From Bacillota bacterium (GTDB lineage Bacteria; Bacillota; Sulfobacillia; Sulfobacillales; JAIMBI01): a stretch of 64,000 bases of DNA. Position 1 is the first letter of the stretch. The number at the start of each line of letters is the position of its first letter. The notes below the pieces were generated by a model. That model did not search any database, was not told the DNA's origin, and saw only the letters and a program-made list of their open reading frames with translations. This document shows, one piece after another, positions 1 through 8,384 of this stretch. The translations under genes and the position numbers were made by a program. The stretch covers positions 1 through 64,000 of the forward strand of contig JAJZYZ010000004.1 of NCBI GenBank assembly GCA_021797815.1. Reading direction: 5' to 3'.

Positions 1-59
1 ATCGAACCTGCGGCACGAGGTTTAGGAAACCTCTGCTCTATCCACTGAGCTACGGGCGC
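1..59 (-). tRNA. tRNA-Arg (anticodon CCU), 3' end cut by window edge
   Basis: Read on the minus strand, the sequence starts with a 7-nt acceptor strand GCGCCCG, then TA and a D-arm GCTCAG...GAGC. The anticodon stem GAGGT/ACCTC encloses the loop TTCCTAA, giving anticodon CCT, which decodes the Arg codon AGG. The T-arm begins (GCAGGTTCGAT) and then leaves the window at base 1, so the T-stem 3' half, the acceptor 3' strand and CCA status are not visible. No intron is seen. Confidence 0.95.
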
Positions 60-118
60 ACGCCTGCGAGCCAGTATAACACGGTCGGTTTTATCGCCAC
101 GCTCGTGTCTGGGGCGCG

Positions 119-1429
119 TCACAGCTTGAGAAACACAGGCTCGGGCGGGGCATCCTGTCCTACCGACCGGACAGCCCGGCGCACCGCACCGAACAGTGCC
201 CCCTCCCCGGGCTCCATCAGGCGAAAGGGGCGGCGTGCGATGGCCCGCCGGCGGCCGAGCCACGTGTGATGATGGAGCACGCCGCCGGTGACGACCAGAT
301 CCGAAAAGTGCTTGCCCAGCATGGCTTCAATGGCGTCAATGCGGGCCTTGATGTGCTCGGCCACACCGTCAAGCACGGCGGCGTAAAGCGCCTCCCGACC
401 CGCACTGGCGTCAAGATCGGTGAAGGCGCCCTCCCCGAAGCCAAATCCGTCCACGCGAAATTTGGGAAGGACATCCGGCCAGGCGAGGTCATCCTTCAGG
501 GAAACGCCGAAGAGCGCGCGCGCCCACGTCTCTGCGGCGCCACCTCCGTCCACCCGGACAAGTCCGTCGACGGTGTGCTCCGGGCCGTCTGATACGGCGG
601 GCTGCCACATGGTGCCGATGCGGAGCGCGGCGTCCGTGAAGATTGGCGACACGCCGGTGACGATCAGTGCCTCGCCGGTCCCCGACGAGTCCAGCATGTC
701 ATGGGGCCCGATTGCGGCCCCGTAGGCGGCCACCGCGTGGTCGTGCCCGGCTGCGACAAGCCGGGCTCCATCGATGAGGCCGCTTACACCCCGCACGGTG
801 CCTGCCGGTTCACTCGTCCAACGTATCTCCGGCAGGGCGGCCGGCGTAACTTCGGCGAACTGAAGGAGCTCGGCGTCCCAATTCTGGCCGGCAAGATTAA
901 ACGCCATGGTCCGGGCCGCCAGGCTTGCGTGGGTGACGCGCGCCCCGCCGGAGAGGCGCCAGATGAGATAGTCGGCGAGCTGGAGCCAATACGTGCCGGT
1001 ACTTGCGGGCGGATGCTGGACACGCATCCGGAACAGGCCATACTTCGGTTCCGGACTAATCCCGGTCCGGCAGAAGAGCTCGGATGCCCCATAACGGCCT
1101 GTGAGCGCCTGAAAGGCGGCCTCCGTACCGCGTGTGTCGAGCCACCCCACGATAGGGCCGAGCGAGTGTCCCGCGCCATCTACATAGAGCCCGGACTCGC
1201 CGAGGCTCGCAATTGCGATGGCCAGGGGCGGCCTCGGAGTCGAAAGTGATGTCAACGCCTCGTGCATTACCTGAAGCGCCGTCTCGTACAGCGCATCGCC
1301 GGTCATGCTCTCGACCGCGCCCGATTGCCAGGGAGTCGGGCGAGAGGCGGCTGGGAAGGCTTCTCTTCTCTCGGTATCCCAGGCCATGGCCTTCACATGA
1401 GTCGTTCCGAGATCGACCCCCAGGTACAC
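119..1429 (-). CDS. FGGY-family carbohydrate kinase
   Basis: Predicted cytosolic sugar or polyol kinase that phosphorylates a carbohydrate with ATP. The N-terminus carries the phosphate-1 loop of the actin/hexokinase fold (LGVDLGTTHVKAMAWD). The C-terminal half has the second phosphate/adenosine elements (DSSGTGEAL and VVTGGVLHHH...EPGEGALFGAV). At about 436 residues it is shorter than xylulokinase or glycerol kinase (about 500), and the substrate cannot be read from the sequence. Three in-frame GTG codons lie at 1447, 1435 and 1429. I chose 1429 because GGGAG lies 7 nt upstream and the protein then begins directly with YLGVDLGTT. It is divergent from the M24-fold gene at 1585, with two perfect inverted repeats between them. 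Confidence 0.85.
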   Translation of the reverse strand: MYLGVDLGTTHVKAMAWDTERREAFPAASRPTPWQSGAVESMTGDALYETALQVMHEALTSLSTPRPPLAIAIASLGESGLYVDGAGHSLGPIVGWLDTRGTEAAFQALTGRYGASELFCRTGISPEPKYGLFRMRVQHPPASTGTYWLQLADYLIWRLSGGARVTHASLAARTMAFNLAGQNWDAELLQFAEVTPAALPEIRWTSEPAGTVRGVSGLIDGARLVAAGHDHAVAAYGAAIGPHDMLDSSGTGEALIVTGVSPIFTDAALRIGTMWQPAVSDGPEHTVDGLVRVDGGGAAETWARALFGVSLKDDLAWPDVLPKFRVDGFGFGEGAFTDLDASAGREALYAAVLDGVAEHIKARIDAIEAMLGKHFSDLVVTGGVLHHHTWLGRRRAIARRPFRLMEPGEGALFGAVRRAVRSVGQDAPPEPVFLKL

Positions 1430-1465
1430 CCCCACGACTCCCGCCACCCGCTCCCCTGCCGGATT

Positions 1466-1483
1466 TTGCTACGCTCGTAGCAA
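1466..1483. promoter_or_regulatory. 18-bp perfect palindrome, candidate operator
   Basis: TTGCTACG-CT-CGTAGCAA is an 8-2-8 perfect inverted repeat lying 37 bp upstream of the sugar-kinase start, in the divergent intergenic region. Its size and symmetry resemble LacI- or GntR-type operators. No matching regulator is adjacent, so the function is inferred from symmetry and position only. Confidence 0.5.
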
Positions 1484-1507
1484 GACGCTTCGATTTTACT
1501 GTTCTGC

Positions 1508-1525
1508 CGTTGGTGCGTTCCAACG
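1508..1525. promoter_or_regulatory. Second inverted repeat in the same divergent region
   Basis: CGTTGG-TGCGTT-CCAACG is a perfect 6-6-6 inverted repeat, 60 bp before the M24-fold gene and 24 bp from the neighbouring palindrome. It could be a second operator of a different regulator, or a hairpin in the leader. Confidence 0.35.
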
Positions 1526-1584
1526 ATTTGAGCTTCTCCGCGGCACCGGCTCTCGCCTATGGGCTGGGCCTGGGGTGGGAAGGG

Positions 1585-2700
1585 ATGATGATGATGGAAG
1601 ACGCAGGTCTGGCGGTGACGGCCGCCGAGTTTCAGGACAAGCTCATGCGGCTTCGGGCCGCTATTGAAGAGGCCGGAGCCGACGGCGTGGTCCTGGACAC
1701 GGCGAAGAATGTGAGCTGGCTTACCGGGATGCGCACGTACGTCAGCGTGGCCACGGACCAGTCGCTGGCCCGGCTCATCGTGCTGCCGGATCGTGTTCTG
1801 GCTCTCACCTCCAACAACGAGGTAGAGCGCTTCGAAGAGGAGGAGGCGCGAGGGCTTCCGCTCGTATGGGACGCATATCCCTGGTTTGACGCGGGCATCC
1901 GTGACGTCAAGACCACCCGCGCCATATCCGGCCACCGGATGGTGCAGGAGGCGGAGCTTGAGTCCCGGCTCCTAAATCTCCGGGTCTGTCTTTCCGAACC
2001 CGAGAGGGCGCGGGCACGCCGTTACGGGGCGATCGTGGGCCGCGTCATCTACGAGGTCGCAGCGTCTCTTCATGCCGGCATGACCGAAAACGACGTGGCC
2101 GGGGAGCTTTCGGGACGGCTCATGGCAGAAGGCTTTCAGCCTCTCGTGGTTCTCGTGGCCGCCGACCATCGCTGCGGATTGCGCCCGCATCCCCTGCCGA
2201 CCACGCTTCCCATCCGCCACCGGGCGCTCATGGCGGTAAGCGTCCTGGTACCTCAAGGCCTCATCCTGTCGGTCACCCGCCAGGCCGTGCTGGAAGAGCC
2301 GACCGAGCTCGAGGAGCGGGAGCACCACGCGCTCCAGACCATCTTCACCGCCATCACCAGCGCGGCGTCGGCGGGAACGGAGGCTCCCGCGCTCTGGGAG
2401 ACGGTGCGCGAGGCGTATGCCGCCAACGGCTTTCCCGACGGCTTCCTGCACCACCACCAGGGAGGCCTAGCGGGATATCAGGGCCGTGAAACCTTCTTGC
2501 GCCCCGACTCTACCTGGATGGTGCCGCCATCCGGACTGTTGGCTTTCAATCCCACCGGCGGCGCCACCAAGGCCGAAGACACGGTCCTCGTGGAGGGACG
2601 TCGCTTCACACCCGTGACCCTGGCGTCCGGCACGCCCACCGAGCCGATCCACGTGTCGGGGCAGACATGGATGCGGCCCTCCCTCATCATCGTGAAATGA
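1585..2700 (+). CDS. M24-fold (Xaa-Pro aminopeptidase-like) protein with degenerate metal site
   Basis: About 371 residues with the creatinase/prolidase architecture: an N-terminal domain (DKLMRLRAAIEEAGADGVVLDTAKNVSWLTGMRTYVS region) and a C-terminal pita-bread domain. The segment HHHQGGLAGYQGRE keeps the catalytic-site histidine region. The paired Asp ligands expected in the V-D-x-G...D-x-T-R stretch are absent (here VSVLVPQGLILSVTRQ), and the first Glu is replaced (AFNPTGGATKAED). M24 proteins of this type are often annotated as Xaa-Pro aminopeptidases, but this one may not be a metallopeptidase. Four tandem ATG codons occur at 1585-1596 after GGGAAGGG, so the exact start is uncertain within 3 codons. 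It is divergent from the sugar kinase, suggesting co-regulation. Confidence 0.8.
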   Translation: MMMMEDAGLAVTAAEFQDKLMRLRAAIEEAGADGVVLDTAKNVSWLTGMRTYVSVATDQSLARLIVLPDRVLALTSNNEVERFEEEEARGLPLVWDAYPWFDAGIRDVKTTRAISGHRMVQEAELESRLLNLRVCLSEPERARARRYGAIVGRVIYEVAASLHAGMTENDVAGELSGRLMAEGFQPLVVLVAADHRCGLRPHPLPTTLPIRHRALMAVSVLVPQGLILSVTRQAVLEEPTELEEREHHALQTIFTAITSAASAGTEAPALWETVREAYAANGFPDGFLHHHQGGLAGYQGRETFLRPDSTWMVPPSGLLAFNPTGGATKAEDTVLVEGRRFTPVTLASGTPTEPIHVSGQTWMRPSLIIVK

Positions 2701-2726
2701 GAGAGGGCCGCATCGCGCGTTACGGG

Positions 2727-3086
2727 TCAGGCGCTTCCCTGTAGCGGGGGGGCCGCCTCACCGCCCGCAGGACCGAGCCGGTACCCCACGCCTCGCACCG
2801 TCTCGACCACGTCGTCACCGAGGCGGCGGCGAAGCTGCGCCACGTAGACGTCCACCATCCGATAGGCCGGGTCCCGGCTCTCCGCGCGTTTTCGCTCCTG
2901 TTCCATACAAAAGCGCCATACATCCTCCCGCGAGAGGACCCGATGAGGGTGGGCGAAGAGGCACATGAGAGCCTCGAACTGTCGGAGTGTGAGCGCCACG
3001 GCCCGCCCGTTCCGATACACACGAAGAGATGACGGAACGACCTCCAGCGATCCCCAGTGGATGACGGTGGGATAACGGTCGAACAT
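2727..3086 (-). CDS. Stand-alone OmpR/PhoB-type winged-helix DNA-binding protein
   Basis: A 119-residue protein that is essentially only a Trans_reg_C domain: LTLRQFEALMCLFAHPHRVLSREDVW, followed by VDVYVAQLRRRLGDD and the wing signature VETVRGVGYRLG. No receiver domain with a phospho-acceptor Asp precedes it, unlike a normal two-component response regulator of about 230 residues. The ATG at 3086 follows a strong purine-rich ribosome site. No histidine kinase is adjacent, so the activating signal is unknown. The C-terminal tail after the wing (GPAGGEAAPPLQGSA) is low complexity. Confidence 0.8.
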   Translation of the reverse strand: MFDRYPTVIHWGSLEVVPSSLRVYRNGRAVALTLRQFEALMCLFAHPHRVLSREDVWRFCMEQERKRAESRDPAYRMVDVYVAQLRRRLGDDVVETVRGVGYRLGPAGGEAAPPLQGSA

Positions 3087-3090
3087 GCGC

Positions 3091-3110
3091 CCTCCTCTAC
3101 CCTCCTCTAG
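3091..3110 (-). repeat. Tandem 10-bp duplication containing two ribosome-binding sites
   Basis: On the minus strand the leader of the winged-helix gene reads TAGAGGAGGG twice in tandem (first copy has C-to-T variation at one end). The downstream copy is correctly spaced for the ATG at 3086. The duplication gives two near-consensus Shine-Dalgarno sequences in series. Confidence 0.6.
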
Positions 3111-3115
3111 ATGCA

Positions 3116-3141
3116 GGACGGGCAGGTTTCCCTGCCCGTCC
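3116..3141 (-). terminator. Hairpin terminator candidate after the MFS gene
   Basis: GGACGGGCAGG-TTTC-CCTGCCCGTCC forms a perfect 11-bp stem with a 4-nt loop, just after the stop of the MFS gene at 3155. There is no clear U-tract on the minus strand, so it may be a weak or factor-assisted terminator before the winged-helix gene. Confidence 0.55.
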
Positions 3142-3154
3142 CCCGTTCACAGAC

Positions 3155-4546
3155 CTAGCTGACTCCGCGTGCCCGGGCCGGCGGGCCCCCGATGTCCTCC
3201 CCCGAGATTTCCTCGAGAGAACGCCCGGCCGGTTCCGGCAGGAGCAGTGTGAGCCCGATCCCGGCCATGGCGAACACGAAGGTGATGGTGAGAGTACCGG
3301 ACAGGCCGAGGCTAGCCGCGAGAATCGGGAACACGAACACCCCGATGAACGCGCCGACTTTGGCAATGCCGGCCGACATGCCATGGCCCGTGGTCCTGAG
3401 GTTTACCGGGTACAGTTCGGCCGAGAGCACGAACGTCGTCGTGTTCGGACCGAACTCGGCGAAGAAGTAGCTCAACCCGTACACCAGGAGGAACGGCACC
3501 AGGACGTGGGTCAGGTTCGGCACCACCCCGAGGGCGAGGAACGCCAGCCCCATCACCGAGAACCCTATCAACTGCAGCCGTCGATGCCCTATCCGGTCCA
3601 TCGTGCTGAAGGCCAGGATATAGCCCGGCACGGCCGCCACCGCAAAGATGATGAGGGTCCAGGCGACGCTTGTCATGGTCGTGGCCGCCGGCGCCACCAT
3701 CTTCAGGATAAGGGGGGTGGAGATGCTGTTGCCGTAATACGCGTAGTCAAACACGAACCACGTGCCTGCCGTTCCCAGCAGGGTGAGCGCGTAGCGCGAA
3801 AGCCGGGCCTTTACCCGAGTCTCCTGAGCTCCACTCGCGACCACGGCCTCGTGGGAGTACTCCGCCGTCTGGCGTGCGGCCTGCGCGGTCTCGCCCTTGA
3901 CGCGGGAGAGGTAGCGCGGAGACTCCGGCATCTTTCGCCGCAGGTAGATGACGGCGAGAGCCGGAATGGCTCCGAGGCCCAGCATGAGCCGCCACGCGAT
4001 GTCGGGGTTCGCGCCGGTGGCGAGGATGACGAGGGCTACCACCGGGCCGGCCACGAGGCCGGCGGCCTGCATGGAGAACACTCCCCCCACAAGCTTGCCG
4101 CGGTCCTTCGTGTTGGCGTACTCACTCATAAGAACGGCCGACACCGGGTAGTCGCCGCCGATGCCTATCCCGAGGATGAAGCGAAATACGATAAGCCACA
4201 TGATGTTGGGCGAGAAGGCCGACAGGATGGCGGCCACGGCCATGAGCGCCGCCTCGATCCCGTACACGCGCTTGCGGCCATAGAGATCCGCGAGCCGCCC
4301 AAACACAAATGCACCGACGAAAGCGGCGATAAGGGCCGTGGAAGTCACGAGGCCAAGCTGCCACGCCAGGGGGTGCCACACCTGCTTAATGAGAACGACT
4401 GCGGTGCCGATGATGAAAAGATCGTATGCGTCGGTGAAGAAGCCCATGCCGGCCGTCAACAACGCGCGGAAATGGAATACGCCGAGAGGCGCTTCATTCA
4501 GGGACTCGGTCAGCGTATGCGTGCGCTCGGCCACCTGGACTACCAT
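3155..4546 (-). CDS. MFS transporter, phosphate:H+ symporter (PHS)-like
   Basis: About 463 residues with 12 predicted membrane spans. The first span carries GMGFFTDAYDLFIIG, and the loop 4 region has GIGIGGDYPVSAVLMSEYA, both typical of the PHS branch of the major facilitator superfamily. Members of this branch carry phosphate, but bacterial homologues can carry organic acids, so the substrate is open. The frame extends to a TTG at 4573. I prefer the ATG at 4546, which follows GAGAGGAAAGG. A central hydrophilic loop (SRVKGETAQAARQ...) separates the two six-helix halves. It is monocistronic, with a hairpin after it. Confidence 0.8.
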   Translation of the reverse strand: MVVQVAERTHTLTESLNEAPLGVFHFRALLTAGMGFFTDAYDLFIIGTAVVLIKQVWHPLAWQLGLVTSTALIAAFVGAFVFGRLADLYGRKRVYGIEAALMAVAAILSAFSPNIMWLIVFRFILGIGIGGDYPVSAVLMSEYANTKDRGKLVGGVFSMQAAGLVAGPVVALVILATGANPDIAWRLMLGLGAIPALAVIYLRRKMPESPRYLSRVKGETAQAARQTAEYSHEAVVASGAQETRVKARLSRYALTLLGTAGTWFVFDYAYYGNSISTPLILKMVAPAATTMTSVAWTLIIFAVAAVPGYILAFSTMDRIGHRRLQLIGFSVMGLAFLALGVVPNLTHVLVPFLLVYGLSYFFAEFGPNTTTFVLSAELYPVNLRTTGHGMSAGIAKVGAFIGVFVFPILAASLGLSGTLTITFVFAMAGIGLTLLLPEPAGRSLEEISGEDIGGPPARARGVS

Positions 4547-5034
4547 CCTTTCCTCTCTCGGATTCGTGGGCAAGGTTCATCGTCAACCCCAGCGTATAAG
4601 CTTCCTCCAGAACACGGGTTAGCGATGCATTACGATTCGGTAAAGACCGTGTTAAATCGGCCGCGCCGACGCTCGGGATCGTGCGCACGGGCATCGTGAC
4701 CGAACGACTTGATAGGACGGAGATTTCGTCGTCTGGTGAACGCTCGTGGCGTACTGGCCGCGCGGTTTAGGCCGCTCGCGCTTCGGGCCCGCCGAAACGG
4801 CGTTTGGCGGGCGAGAGGACGCCCGGGAGGCGAGCGTCCAAGAGCGCCGCCCGTGAGGCTGGTCCAACCATCGCGGGCGGGAAGCGTCCGAACTCGACCG
4901 GCAGTATCGGCCCGATCCGCCGCCTCTCCCGGCACAAGAATGGCGAGCGCGGGTTCAAACGCCGGATACGCGTCGCCGACGCATCGGCCGTGTGCCAGTC
5001 CACGCGCGCGACATCGCACCGGGTGATCCCGTCA
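4547..5034. other. Intergenic region, no gene supported
   Basis: About 490 bp between two minus-strand MFS genes. Open frames here lack ribosome sites and recognisable domains. A short inverted repeat CGGGCG-AGAGGA-CGCCCG lies at 4808-4825 and may end the upstream MFS transcript. Nothing else is evident. Confidence 0.6.
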
Positions 5035-6273
5035 CTAGCCGCTCGCGGCGGCCGCCTCGACCGCGCCGCGGCCCTTCAGCAAAGTCAGAGCCACCACCAC
5101 CAGGCGGACTCCCACGCCGACGATTAATGCGTCGCGCAATCCGATGGCGCCCGCCAGAAGGCCGCCCGCCAGCGTGCCGCCCAGCGTACCGATCCCGGTC
5201 AGGACAAACCAGGCGGCACTCACCCGTCCAAGATACGCATTGGCGGTGTACTGTTGCCGGAGACTCGCAAGGCCAATATCCAGCAGGGTGTCACCGCCGT
5301 CACCCAGAAGCTGCTGGCCGACGACAAAGACCACGAGCAGCCCTATAGACCCAAAGGCGGCCGGCAGGAGCGCCGCCCCGATGAGTCCCAGTACGGCTGC
5401 CATGATGAGATAGCGTCGGTGGCCGAACCGTACCGAGAGCCGGCCCGCCAATGCCGCGGTGCCGAACGAGGCCGCGCCGCCGACGGCGTAAAGAATGCCC
5501 TGGAGACCCGGAGCCATGTGCAGCACGCGGCTTAGGAAGAGCACGTACACGGCCCCCGAGATCCCGAAGTAGACACTTTGCACGCAAGCGAGCATCGCCA
5601 TCCGGCGAAGCGGTCCTGAGCGGCGGAGGACATGGACGCCCGCTCGAATTTCCCGCAGGACCGGTTCCCGATCCTCCACAGGGGGCACTGGCGGCTCCGG
5701 CCGCTTTATGAGGACCACGCTCACGGCCGACACCACAAACGACAGGGCATCGAAAGAAACCGTGAGGGCTCCGCCCACCCACTGGAACAGAGCGCCCGCC
5801 AGCCCGAATCCGGCCACCTCCGCCACGGATGCGACCGCTGACAATTTGCTGTTGGCATCCAGCAGCTGATCTTCGGGGACCAGCGTGGGCAGATAGGCAT
5901 CATAGGCGCTGTCAAAGCCCGCCGTCGCGACCGACATCAGCAGGGCCACCACCAGGATGAACAGGAGATTGAGACGACCGGTGATGAAGAGGACGGGGAT
6001 GGCCGCCATCAAAAGGCCCCGAGCGATGTCCACCACGATCATGACCGTTCGCCGACGGGCCCGGTCGACCATGGCGCCTGCCACGAGGCCCAGCAATATT
6101 CCGGGCACGAGCTCCGCCACCCGGAGCCATGCCACGCTCATGTTGGATCCGTGCAGGGTGAACACCACGATAAAGGGCAGAACGGCACGACTGATGAGGG
6201 ACCCGAACACGGAAACGCCCTGGCCGGCCCAGAGTTTCACAAAGTCGCGATCAGACAGCACCGAGGATCGCAT
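5035..6273 (-). CDS. MFS exporter, MFS_3/EntS-like
   Basis: 412 residues with 12 hydrophobic segments. The N-terminus (SDRDFVKLWAGQGVSVFGSLISR) and loop 2-3 (GLVAGAMVDRARRRTVMIVVDIARG) match the MFS_3 group, which includes the enterobactin exporter EntS and macrolide/drug efflux proteins. The motif FDSAYDAYLPTLVPEDQLLDANS is also characteristic of this group. It is predicted to export a small molecule across the cytoplasmic membrane; the substrate is unknown. The ATG at 6273 is preceded by AAGGAG 8 nt upstream. It stands alone, with no regulator next to it. Confidence 0.8.
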   Translation of the reverse strand: MRSSVLSDRDFVKLWAGQGVSVFGSLISRAVLPFIVVFTLHGSNMSVAWLRVAELVPGILLGLVAGAMVDRARRRTVMIVVDIARGLLMAAIPVLFITGRLNLLFILVVALLMSVATAGFDSAYDAYLPTLVPEDQLLDANSKLSAVASVAEVAGFGLAGALFQWVGGALTVSFDALSFVVSAVSVVLIKRPEPPVPPVEDREPVLREIRAGVHVLRRSGPLRRMAMLACVQSVYFGISGAVYVLFLSRVLHMAPGLQGILYAVGGAASFGTAALAGRLSVRFGHRRYLIMAAVLGLIGAALLPAAFGSIGLLVVFVVGQQLLGDGGDTLLDIGLASLRQQYTANAYLGRVSAAWFVLTGIGTLGGTLAGGLLAGAIGLRDALIVGVGVRLVVVALTLLKGRGAVEAAAASG

Positions 6274-6743
6274 CGATTCGCTCCTTCAGGATGGACCGGC
6301 GCACATTCGCCAGAGACCTCCTGTCATGCGCGAGGACGCGCCGGACAGGGAGGCTCTATCCGATCCGACCCGATAAATTTGGGCGAAAGGCGGCTAAAAG
6401 CCGCCGATGAGCGACCCCCGGACTGGCAAGTGGATAACTCCTCGCTTACGTGCTGTATCTCGACAGTGTAGGGAGCGATTCTACCCGGAGCAAGCACCAC
6501 CGGTTAGGCGCCATGAACCGGATCGACCCACCCATCGAGCCTGCTCCCATACTCAGCCACGGGCAGGCGGCTCCCGTCGAGGAGTCAAATCACCACGAAG
6601 AGTGTGTGCCCGAGCGGCGAGGGCGGCCGGCGTGCTCGCTTCAATTGACCTGGTCAGCAAAACGGCGCTGGCCGCCTGCGGCAAGTCCCCGGCGGCGCGC
6701 CTCAGATGGATCCCGGTCTACATTTCGGTCGTGGCCCTTGCGG
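6274..6743. other. Intergenic region with one hairpin
   Basis: About 470 bp upstream of the MFS gene and downstream of the ABC exporter. GGCGGCT-AAA-AGCCGCC at 6389-6405 is a perfect 7-bp hairpin without a U-tract. No open frame here has both a ribosome site and a recognisable protein. Confidence 0.6.
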
Positions 6744-8384
6744 TCATCCCGGAAGAGCGAACAGTTCTGTGGCCCGCCCCATCACATCCGGGTCATGAGA
6801 CGCCGCCAGGATGGGCACGCCGAGGACTAGAAGTCTTTCCCAGACGTGTTCGGCGGTGTCATGATCGAGTCCTCGTTCGATGCCGTCGATGACGAGCAGG
6901 TCGGGTTCAGTCACGAGTGCGCGCGCGAGGGCCACCCGCTTTTGCTGCCCGCCCGAGAGCGCGACCCCGCCTGGACCCACCACCGTATCAAGCCCGTCTT
7001 CCCACTCCCGTACATCCTGGTCGAGGACCGCCGTGTGAAGAGCCTGTTCCATGGTCCACGCATCGACTTCCTGGCCGAGGGTGATGTTCTCGCGTACGGT
7101 TCCCGACAGGAATGCGGGTGATTCCGATACGAAGCCCACGCCTGCCCTTGACACCTCGTCTGGACGTCCGCCCCGATGCATCTCACGCCGAACCGTGTCG
7201 CTCAGCCCCACGGCCGCCTCCAGCATCCGGCTCTTGCCCGACCCGACCGGTCCGGTGACGACGTAGAGTCCGCCCGCGGGAATGGAGAGCCTGGCCGGCG
7301 CCCCTGGAACCGGCGGGCGTTCCCAGGCGACCGTTATCGCGACCCCCGCACTATGGTCAGACCCCTTCGACTCCCCCGTCGCGACGCTCTCTCCTTCCAC
7401 CGGCACCGAGAGAAGATGCCCTCTCTCCGGCATAAGAAGCTCCATGCGCCCGAAACTCACCCGAGACTCCCGGTAGCTGTTCACGAGGTATCCGAGGTAT
7501 CCGGTAAAGCCTGCGACCTGCTGAAGGTAGACGGCAAACAGGACAACGTCCCCGACGGTGAATGCGCCGACTTTCAGCGCATGCAGGGCCACTAGCAGCA
7601 CGACACCGGCCCCGAGACCCGCGCTCTGCTCGAATAGTGAGTCCACGGCCAGGTTCTGGGTCACATCCCTAAGCTCAGCCGCCATGCGTCGATGGTCGCG
7701 CCGACGGAGCTCTCCCAATGCCCGATCCTCCCAACCGAGGGCCCGCACCCCTTCCACGTCCGAGAACAAATCCGCTAGAAGTCCGGTGACGCGGGCAGTC
7801 GCCTCGCGGCTTTGCGCCCGCAGGGCAATGAGGCGTGTGCGCACGGTCTGTGCCATGGCCACCACGGCCGCGAGCGGTATGAACACCAGCAAGGTGACGC
7901 GGGCGCTCACGGAAAGCAGGATGATGAAGCCCACAACGGCGAAGACGGCGGCCGCCGTGGCGTCGAACGGCCAGTCGATGGCGACAGCCCCGACCTCGGC
8001 ATCATCCCGCAGGGTGGACAGCACCTCCCCGACCGGGGGCGCATCCCGCATGCCGCCCCGAGCCAGAAGATGGTGCGTGATCCGCCTCTGCATCGTGGAG
8101 CGCGCCCGCCATCGTACGGGCGCGCCTACGGCCCCCGCACCAATAAGCAAAAGGCCAAACACCACACCGCTCAGGGTGATGGCGGCCACGAGCCATGTGA
8201 GGGTGGTCTGGTCCACGGGACGGTGAGTCAGGCTGTCAAAATAGAGCCGCGCCAGGACCCCGGGAAGGAGCGGCCAGTCGTTCCACACGATCCAGACGAG
8301 GGACATGAGCGCATAGCGAATCTTGTCCGCCCGAACGAGGTTCACGATGTGGCGCCACGGTGGCAGCATCGCGGCGGGCATCAC
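6744..8384 (-). CDS. ABC exporter half-transporter, degenerate-site subunit
   Basis: 546 residues: an N-terminal six-helix exporter domain and a C-terminal nucleotide-binding domain. The Walker A is GPVGSGKS and the signature is canonical LSGGQQKRVALARAL. The Walker B reads LLVIDGIERGLD, so Gly replaces the catalytic Glu, and the Q-loop Gln is replaced (VSESPAF). The switch His is kept (ASHD). This is the pattern of the non-catalytic partner in heterodimeric exporters. It overlaps the end of the preceding exporter gene, which supplies the complementary subunit. The GTG at 8384 and ATG at 8381 are both possible starts after GAGGGGG. The substrate is unknown. Confidence 0.87.
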   Translation of the reverse strand: MMPAAMLPPWRHIVNLVRADKIRYALMSLVWIVWNDWPLLPGVLARLYFDSLTHRPVDQTTLTWLVAAITLSGVVFGLLLIGAGAVGAPVRWRARSTMQRRITHHLLARGGMRDAPPVGEVLSTLRDDAEVGAVAIDWPFDATAAAVFAVVGFIILLSVSARVTLLVFIPLAAVVAMAQTVRTRLIALRAQSREATARVTGLLADLFSDVEGVRALGWEDRALGELRRRDHRRMAAELRDVTQNLAVDSLFEQSAGLGAGVVLLVALHALKVGAFTVGDVVLFAVYLQQVAGFTGYLGYLVNSYRESRVSFGRMELLMPERGHLLSVPVEGESVATGESKGSDHSAGVAITVAWERPPVPGAPARLSIPAGGLYVVTGPVGSGKSRMLEAAVGLSDTVRREMHRGGRPDEVSRAGVGFVSESPAFLSGTVRENITLGQEVDAWTMEQALHTAVLDQDVREWEDGLDTVVGPGGVALSGGQQKRVALARALVTEPDLLVIDGIERGLDHDTAEHVWERLLVLGVPILAASHDPDVMGRATELFALPG

